Below are positions 59,131-64,000 of a DNA stretch of 64,000 bases, in pieces. The translations under genes and the position numbers were made by a program. The notes below the pieces were generated by a model that was given only the letters and a program-made list of their open reading frames with translations, made no database searches and had not been told where the DNA came from. The first letter of the stretch is position 1. Every line of letters starts with the position of its first letter. The stretch comes from 01-FULL-43-15b sp964472675. Its GTDB lineage: Bacteria; Patescibacteriota; Microgenomatia; UBA8517; UBA10165. The stretch covers positions 41,838 through 105,837 of the forward strand of contig CAYYLO010000001.1 in NCBI GenBank assembly GCA_964472675.1. The letters are read 5' to 3'.

Positions 59131-59221
59131 ACATTCTCCCCGCACTAAAAGTGCGGGGTTTCTCCTCTAAAGGAGAATGACATATCAGAGTTCAATTCAT
59201 CTCCGGACTGAAAGTCCGGAG
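59129..59221 (-). mobile_element. Hairpin-rich relic resembling an IS200/IS605 end
   Basis: Two perfect hairpins of the same 9-3-9 build stand here: CCCCGCACT-AAA-AGTGCGGGG (59138-59158) and CTCCGGACT-GAA-AGTCCGGAG (59201-59221). Between them is a third stem, TTCTCC-TCTAAA-GGAGAA (59160-59177). On the minus strand the end reads GAAACCCCGCAC-TTT-TAGTGCGGGGAGAATGTCA (hairpin plus terminal GTCA), like right ends of IS200/IS605-type elements that also form the end of TnpB guide RNAs. No tnpA or tnpB is present. Confidence 0.4.
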
Positions 59222-59255
59222 TTTTCTTGAAATCTGTTATAAGAGAAAAAAGAGG

Positions 59256-62018
59256 CTAACCTGCAGGAAGTTGAGGATAATGACATTTCTTCCATTTAAC
59301 TGGCTTACCACTGGCATCCTTTTTACCACACCAGCAGGGATCGTTGCGACCTAAAACGCTTTTGCTGTTACCAGTTTTCTCTCCGCCCAAAGCTTTGGCG
59401 GCACGGGTTACTGCAGTCTCGGTAAGATTACTTAAAGGTTGAGTGTCAATTAGTCCTTCTTCATCGGTTGTATCTTCATTTGTTGTCGCGTGTGATACAT
59501 CCAATGTTGGAAAAGGAACTCCCGCAGGTACTATTCTAAAGATCCGTTTTGTCATATTTACCTCCAAATCGCTCATTAATTTATCAAAAAGCTGGAATGC
59601 TTCATTTTTAAATTCTACTAACGGATCTTTTTGTCCATACCCCCTTAGACCCACACCTTCTCTAAGATCATCCAGGTTGGTAAGATGTTCTACCCAAAGA
59701 GTATCAATTGATGAAAGGTAAGCATATCTTTCAACTTGATTCATTAGCTCTTTGCCCAGCTGCTTCTCGCGTGTAGTGTATGACTGTTCAATCAAATGAA
59801 GTAGTAAGTCTCGTATGGCTTCTTTGTCTTTTAACGCTTTAACCTGTTGAAGTAGTTGCTCTTGAGAAACACTATCAAAAGGAATAATCTCAACGACGTT
59901 AGTCAGTAAACGTTGATAATCCGGTTCTTCTCCGGTGTCAAAAGTTAAACTTAGTATTCCTTCAATTTGCTCCTCCATTTTTTCCCTTATTCTCTCTTTT
60001 AAATCTTTATTTTCCAAAACCTGTTTTCTCAATTTATAAACAATTTCCCTTTGCTGGTTGGCAACATCATCATACTCCACAACTCTTTTTCTGGCATCAA
60101 AATGAAACGCTTCAACTTTACTTTGTGCTTGCTCGATTGCCCGCGAAATCAGCCTATTCTCAATCGGCTGATCTTCGGGGATTTGCAAAGTTGTCATAAT
60201 TGACGCGATTCGCTCTCCGCCAAAAATTCTCATCAAGTCATCTTCCAGCGATAGATAAAATCTGGTTGACCCCGGGTCCCCAAGGCGCCCTGCACGACCT
60301 CTTAGTTGATTATCTATCCTTCGCGACTCGTGTCTTTCCGTACCAATAACATGCAGTCCCCCTGCCGCAACAACTTTATTGTGTTTCACTTCCCAATCCT
60401 TATACGCTTTAGTGTTCTTATATTTATCAGGGTCCATACCAGCAGAAATATCCGGTTGCGCACCACCCAAAATAATATCAACTCCCCGACCAGCCATATT
60501 GGTCGCTACAGTTACAGCTCCCGGTTCTCCAGCTTCCGCAATAATAAACGCTTCTTTTTCGTGGTTTTTTGCATTAAGCAAGTTGTGTTTCACTTTCTTC
60601 TTAGAAAGGAGATTTGATAAAATCTCATTTTTTTCAATGGATGTCGTTCCAACCAAAACTGGACGTCCAGATTTACTAACTGCTTCTATATCTTCGGCAA
60701 TTGCTTCATATTTTGCATTTACAGTTTTATAAATTACATCCGGCATGTCTTTTCGAACAACAGGTCGGTATGTAGGAATTGCTAAAACGTCCAACCCGTA
60801 TATTTTGTGAAATTCTTCCGCTTCAGTGGTTGCTGTACCTGTCATCCCCGCTAATCTTTCATACATCCTGAAATAATTTTGAAACGAAATCGTAGCTAAA
60901 GTTTTGGTTTCTTGTTGGATAGTTACCCCCTCCTTTGCCTCAACAGCCTGGTGCAACCCGTCACTCCAACGTCTCCCAAACATTAATCTTCCTGTAAACT
61001 CATCAACAATAATTACCTGACCGTCTTTTACGATATAGTCCCGATCTTTTAAATAAAGTGTTCTTGCGCGCAACGCATTTTCAACATGGTGAATAACATC
61101 AAAATCTTTTTCGTATAAATTATCAACTCCCAGAATTTTTTCCAGCTTTTCAATGCCACTTTCTGTTAGTGTGGCTGTTTTTAGTTTTTCATCAACGGCA
61201 TAGTCGCCAGCTTCACCCAAACCCTGGATATATTGAGCAAATTTGTAGTATTTATCAGTAGGCTCCATATCTGGAGCAGAAATAATAAGGGGAGTACGCG
61301 CTTCGTCAATTAAAACAGAGTCAGCCTCGTCAACTATTGCAAAATAATGTCCGCGGGCAACCATCTCGGAAATATTCGAAACCATGTTGTCCCGAAGGTA
61401 ATCAAACCCAAATTCATTGTTAGTACCATACAAAATGTCACACTGGTAAGCAACTTTCCTTTCAACCGGCCGAAGATGTGCCAGTCGCTCGTCCCCGTGA
61501 GTATCATCAATATAGTCAGGGTCACAAACAAATGACTTACCTTCCTGAACGATAACACCAATAGATAACCCCAGCAAACGAAATGCCGGACTATTCCAAC
61601 CAGCTCCCACTCTAGCCAAATAATCATTAACAGTTACCAATTGAGTTGATTTACCAGTTAAACTGTGAAGATAAAGAGGCAATACCGCAGATAAAGTTTT
61701 CCCCTCTCCAGTTTTTTGCTCAGCAATTTTGCCCTCGCTTAATGCGATCCCTGCAATAAGCTGAACATCATAGGGGCGCTTGGCTAACGAGCGCCAAATT
61801 GCTTCCCGGCCAATCGCAAATACTTCGGGCAAAATATCTTCTAAAATTTCACCTTTTCTTATGCGATCACGAAATTCTTCAGTTTTTTTAGCAAAATCTT
61901 GAAGCTTAAGCTTCTTTGCCTCTGGTTCAAGCGAATTGATTTTTGCTACAAGGGCAGAGAGACGATCAATGTCTCTTTTGTTGTTGTCTAAAAAACCAAA
62001 CAAAAAATCTTTAAGCAT
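59256..62018 (-). CDS. secA: Preprotein translocase ATPase SecA
   Basis: A 920-residue motor of the Sec pathway. NBD1 holds GEGKTLSAVLPLYLHSL (Walker A) and YFAIVDEADSVLIDEARTPL (DEAD-type Walker B); NBD2 holds VTVATNMAGRGVDIILGG and LRGRAGRLGDPGSTRFYLS. The preprotein cross-linking and scaffold domains lie in between and after. The C-terminal zinc motif is kept as NDPCWCGK...KWKKCHYP, with a short insertion between the Cys pair and the last Cys-His. The ATG stands 5 nt after a consensus TATAAT. Confidence 0.97.
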   Translation of the reverse strand: MLKDFLFGFLDNNKRDIDRLSALVAKINSLEPEAKKLKLQDFAKKTEEFRDRIRKGEILEDILPEVFAIGREAIWRSLAKRPYDVQLIAGIALSEGKIAEQKTGEGKTLSAVLPLYLHSLTGKSTQLVTVNDYLARVGAGWNSPAFRLLGLSIGVIVQEGKSFVCDPDYIDDTHGDERLAHLRPVERKVAYQCDILYGTNNEFGFDYLRDNMVSNISEMVARGHYFAIVDEADSVLIDEARTPLIISAPDMEPTDKYYKFAQYIQGLGEAGDYAVDEKLKTATLTESGIEKLEKILGVDNLYEKDFDVIHHVENALRARTLYLKDRDYIVKDGQVIIVDEFTGRLMFGRRWSDGLHQAVEAKEGVTIQQETKTLATISFQNYFRMYERLAGMTGTATTEAEEFHKIYGLDVLAIPTYRPVVRKDMPDVIYKTVNAKYEAIAEDIEAVSKSGRPVLVGTTSIEKNEILSNLLSKKKVKHNLLNAKNHEKEAFIIAEAGEPGAVTVATNMAGRGVDIILGGAQPDISAGMDPDKYKNTKAYKDWEVKHNKVVAAGGLHVIGTERHESRRIDNQLRGRAGRLGDPGSTRFYLSLEDDLMRIFGGERIASIMTTLQIPEDQPIENRLISRAIEQAQSKVEAFHFDARKRVVEYDDVANQQREIVYKLRKQVLENKDLKERIREKMEEQIEGILSLTFDTGEEPDYQRLLTNVVEIIPFDSVSQEQLLQQVKALKDKEAIRDLLLHLIEQSYTTREKQLGKELMNQVERYAYLSSIDTLWVEHLTNLDDLREGVGLRGYGQKDPLVEFKNEAFQLFDKLMSDLEVNMTKRIFRIVPAGVPFPTLDVSHATTNEDTTDEEGLIDTQPLSNLTETAVTRAAKALGGEKTGNSKSVLGRNDPCWCGKKDASGKPVKWKKCHYPQLPAG

Positions 62019-62023
62019 ATCTT

Positions 62024-62029
62024 ATTATA
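62024..62029 (-). promoter_or_regulatory. Consensus -10 box of secA, leaderless type
   Basis: TATAAT on the minus strand ends 5 nt before ATG 62018. No clear -35 is visible. Confidence 0.55.
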
Positions 62030-62168
62030 TCGAAGATTGAGACAAAATTCTGAAAGATCATGCAGCACATACGGCACGAACATATTGGAGCGATATATCA
62101 ACCCTTTTCTAAAATTTAATACTTTAGCAAACCTAGCCTCAGTTTGACAACTTTTGTTCTTTTTTGAC

Positions 62169-62816
62169 CTAGCAAGAGATATTCCCAGACCCGCCAAAGC
62201 AAATGTATATTATATTTGCTTCAGGAGTTACAGATATTGTAGCTGAATAGACCTTTCTAATGCGGTCTCCAAATTCATCTGCATCTTTTTTCTCTATCGG
62301 AGAATACAGGTGATTAAATGCTGCAATCCCATCTCTGTTTAATAGTCTTTTGACTTTTTCCATAAAAGTTACGGTGGTAAACTCAGGTGGAATGCTTACC
62401 CCTTTGTACATATCTACTAAAACAAGGTCATATTTTTCTTTGCACTTGCCAACCCAGGAATTTGCGTCTGCTACAACAATTTTCAAGTTTGGAACCGTAT
62501 CGAGCTTTAAATGTTTACGTCCCATCTCAACCATCTTTTTATCAATATCTACCCCAGTTATTTCTGAACCAAACCAATATTTACAAACCAACTCGGCAAC
62601 TGACCCCCCGCCCAAACCCAAAATCAAAACATTCTGAAGATCAGGTTTTAGCTTTTTAATTTTCTCCAAAGCGCTCTGCCAAACCTTTTTAACCAACCAC
62701 CCGCTTTGAGAAATACCTCCAACCAGAATTCTTGTCCCCTCAATACTTTTCAAGACTTGGATCTTGCCATTGAAATCAGAGTCCGCTTCCTCGATAACGT
62801 TTACTAATTTCCACAT
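62169..62816 (-). CDS. Spermidine-synthase-like methyltransferase-fold protein
   Basis: A protein of about 215 residues. VLILGLGGGSVAELVCKYW is the glycine-rich nucleotide-binding motif, ITGVDIDKKMVEMGRKHL the acidic second motif, and VVADANSWVGKCKEKYDLVLVDMY the third (quoted from VVADANSWV to LVLVDMY). This is the spermidine/spermine synthase-like fold. The N-terminal beta domain is short, so a polyamine role is not certain. The start is ATG 62816, 6 nt after TAAAGT; the ATG at 62822 directly abuts that box. It is divergent from rarA. Confidence 0.78.
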   Translation of the reverse strand: MWKLVNVIEEADSDFNGKIQVLKSIEGTRILVGGISQSGWLVKKVWQSALEKIKKLKPDLQNVLILGLGGGSVAELVCKYWFGSEITGVDIDKKMVEMGRKHLKLDTVPNLKIVVADANSWVGKCKEKYDLVLVDMYKGVSIPPEFTTVTFMEKVKRLLNRDGIAAFNHLYSPIEKKDADEFGDRIRKVYSATISVTPEANIIYICFGGSGNISC

Positions 62817-62822
62817 GCGCAT

Positions 62823-62828
62823 ACTTTA
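62823..62828 (-). promoter_or_regulatory. -10 box, leaderless type (divergent pair with rarA)
   Basis: TAAAGT on the minus strand ends 6 nt before ATG 62816. Confidence 0.4.
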
Positions 62829-62850
62829 CCACAAAATCAGTAGGCAGGTG

Positions 62851-62856
62851 TAGAAT
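62851..62856 (+). promoter_or_regulatory. -10 box of rarA, leaderless type
   Basis: TAGAAT ends 5 nt before ATG 62862. The whole divergent intergenic region is only 45 nt. Confidence 0.45.
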
Positions 62857-62861
62857 AAGCC

Positions 62862-64000
62862 ATGCCACAACCATTGGCCGAACAGCTAAGACCTCAAGCA
62901 TTGAATAATTTTGTTGGACAGGAACACCTCGTTGGGGAAAATTCCATACTCCCCAAACTTTTAGCAAACGCAAAAAAGACCGGGCAGTTTCCTTCTCTGA
63001 TTTTTTGGGGCCCACCAGGAACCGGCAAAACAACCCTTGCCAGAATTATCGCCAAAGAGCTTAATTCCCAATTTTTTGAATTCTCTGCCGTCAACGCTTC
63101 TACAAAGGACATAGAACAAGTTATACCCAAGGAACGCGCAATAAATTCCGCTAATACACAGATGGAATTGTCTACAAACTACTCACAACAACCTACAACT
63201 TCTCCTCCCCTCATTTTCCTCGACGAAATACACAGATTTAACAAAGCCCAACAGGATAAACTTCTTCCCCATGTTGAACGGGGAAATCTAATTTTTATCG
63301 GCGCCACAACTGAAAATCCGTCTTTTGAAGTTATTGGTCCGCTTTTGTCAAGAACGCGTGTCTTGGTTTTAAACCAGCATACAGAGCAAGATTTGGAAAA
63401 TATCCTAAATCGGGCAAAAAAGCATTTGGGTGTTATTTTAAATAAAGACGCGCAGAACTTTCTTATCGAGTCATCCAACGGCGACGCCCGCGCTCTTCTG
63501 AATGTCCTTGAAATCTCCTCCCAAATTTCCCCCCGTCCGAGCGCCTCCACTCCCCAGATTCCCCTTACATCAGTAACACAAGCTTTACAAAAAAGGCAAC
63601 TAACTTTCGACCTTAAAGGCGAGGAATACTACAACGTTATATCAGCACTTCACAAATCAATCCGCGGCTCTGACCCAGATGCTTCTCTTTATTGGCTGGC
63701 AAGAATGCTTGAAGCGGGGCAAGACCCTTTGTATATTGCGCGCCGTCTAATCCGCGCTGCCGCCGAAGACATTGGCCTTGCAGACCCACAAGCATTGGTC
63801 CTGGCCAACACAACCTTTGAAGCTTGCAATAAAATCGGCATGCCGGAATGTAGTGTTATTTTGGCAGAATTGGTCGTTTATCTTGCCCGCGCCCCCAAAT
63901 CCAACGCGCTTTATGTGGCCTACAGGGAAGCACGGGAGGACGTGGGGAAGTACGGGAATTTACCGGTGCCAATGCATATCAGAAACGCCCCGACAAAACT
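62862..64000 (+). CDS. rarA: Replication-associated recombination protein A (MgsA/WRNIP1-type), 3' end beyond the window
   Basis: An AAA+ ATPase of the clamp-loader group, open to the window edge (about 379 residues visible). Motifs are LAEQLRPQALNNFVGQEHLV, Walker A FWGPPGTGKTTLARIIA, Walker B LIFLDEIHRFNKAQQDKLLP, sensor 1 IFIGATTENPSFEV, and the C-terminal SIRGSDPDASLYWLARMLEA and RRLIRAAAEDIGLADPQA. RarA acts at stalled replication forks. A Ser/Thr/Gln-rich stretch of about 20 residues (TQMELSTNYSQQPTTS) just before Walker B is unusual. The ATG is 5 nt after a TAGAAT box. Confidence 0.93.
   Translation, partial: MPQPLAEQLRPQALNNFVGQEHLVGENSILPKLLANAKKTGQFPSLIFWGPPGTGKTTLARIIAKELNSQFFEFSAVNASTKDIEQVIPKERAINSANTQMELSTNYSQQPTTSPPLIFLDEIHRFNKAQQDKLLPHVERGNLIFIGATTENPSFEVIGPLLSRTRVLVLNQHTEQDLENILNRAKKHLGVILNKDAQNFLIESSNGDARALLNVLEISSQISPRPSASTPQIPLTSVTQALQKRQLTFDLKGEEYYNVISALHKSIRGSDPDASLYWLARMLEAGQDPLYIARRLIRAAAEDIGLADPQALVLANTTFEACNKIGMPECSVILAELVVYLARAPKSNALYVAYREAREDVGKYGNLPVPMHIRNAPTK

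Noticed and set aside
61988..62197. A short minus-strand frame upstream of secA
   Set aside because: It overlaps the secA start and its promoter in another frame and has no recognisable feature.

Overview
The window looks like a chromosome segment from a Candidate Phyla Radiation (Patescibacteria) bacterium, most likely a Microgenomates-type lineage. The reasons are the dense layout with 4-20 nt gene overlaps, AT-rich DNA, a short TsaB, an archaeal/eukaryotic-type ProRS, LTD and CAP surface proteins, many GT-C membrane enzymes, and interspersed short repeats. TGA serves as a normal stop and a release factor 2 gene is present, so the code is standard. This placement is inference; no rRNA gene is in the window. 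I saw no tRNA, rRNA or CRISPR array.

Layout. (1) About 1-22.2 kb, minus strand: a surface-glycan locus running from a Wzx-type flippase (22194) down through a deacetylase-like protein, GT-C membrane glycosyltransferases, GT2 and GT4 enzymes, a methyltransferase and a YfhO-type protein, leaving the window inside a GT-C gene. (2) 22.2-24.6 kb, plus strand: a divergent pair of membrane genes. (3) 24.6-27.3 kb: a defence/mobile island with a decayed helical-domain gene, an AbrB-type protein and an MvaI/BcnI-type restriction-modification pair. (4) 27.5-32.3 kb: a GT4, a PD-(D/E)XK nuclease, an alkaline-phosphatase-fold protein and a DUF4037 protein. (5) 32.4-41.5 kb, minus strand: a second tight glycan operon with GT-C enzymes, two polyprenyl-phosphate GT2s and an NrnA-type DHH enzyme. 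(6) 42.8-44.3 kb: a GC-rich pyrF-pyrE cassette with its own terminator, foreign in composition. (7) 44.4-64 kb: housekeeping genes (GT2-GtrA, trmD, YkuK, CAP, tsaB, tsaE, VanZ, LTD, M23 peptidase, ftsX, ftsE, prfB, PIG-V-like, proS, secA, spermidine-synthase-like, rarA) with one 100-N assembly gap.

How the parts fit. GT2 enzymes of the DPM1/GtrA kind would charge polyprenyl phosphate with sugars. GT-C enzymes would use these lipid-linked sugars outside the membrane. The cytoplasmic GT2/GT4 enzymes would build a lipid-linked glycan that the flippase exports. FtsEX sits next to a coiled-coil M23 hydrolase, the classical division-hydrolase pairing.

The most unusual signals are these. A GC-rich palindromic element is inserted in frame in two unrelated proteins, reminiscent of Rickettsia palindromic elements. 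About fifteen genes, mostly operon-first, start only 5-8 nt after a -10 box, which implies widespread leaderless transcription, while internal genes often carry Shine-Dalgarno sites. The LytM/M23 domain beside FtsEX appears circularly permuted. AT-rich short repeats form the stop/start junctions of several overlapping genes, and the assembly gap lies in one of them.
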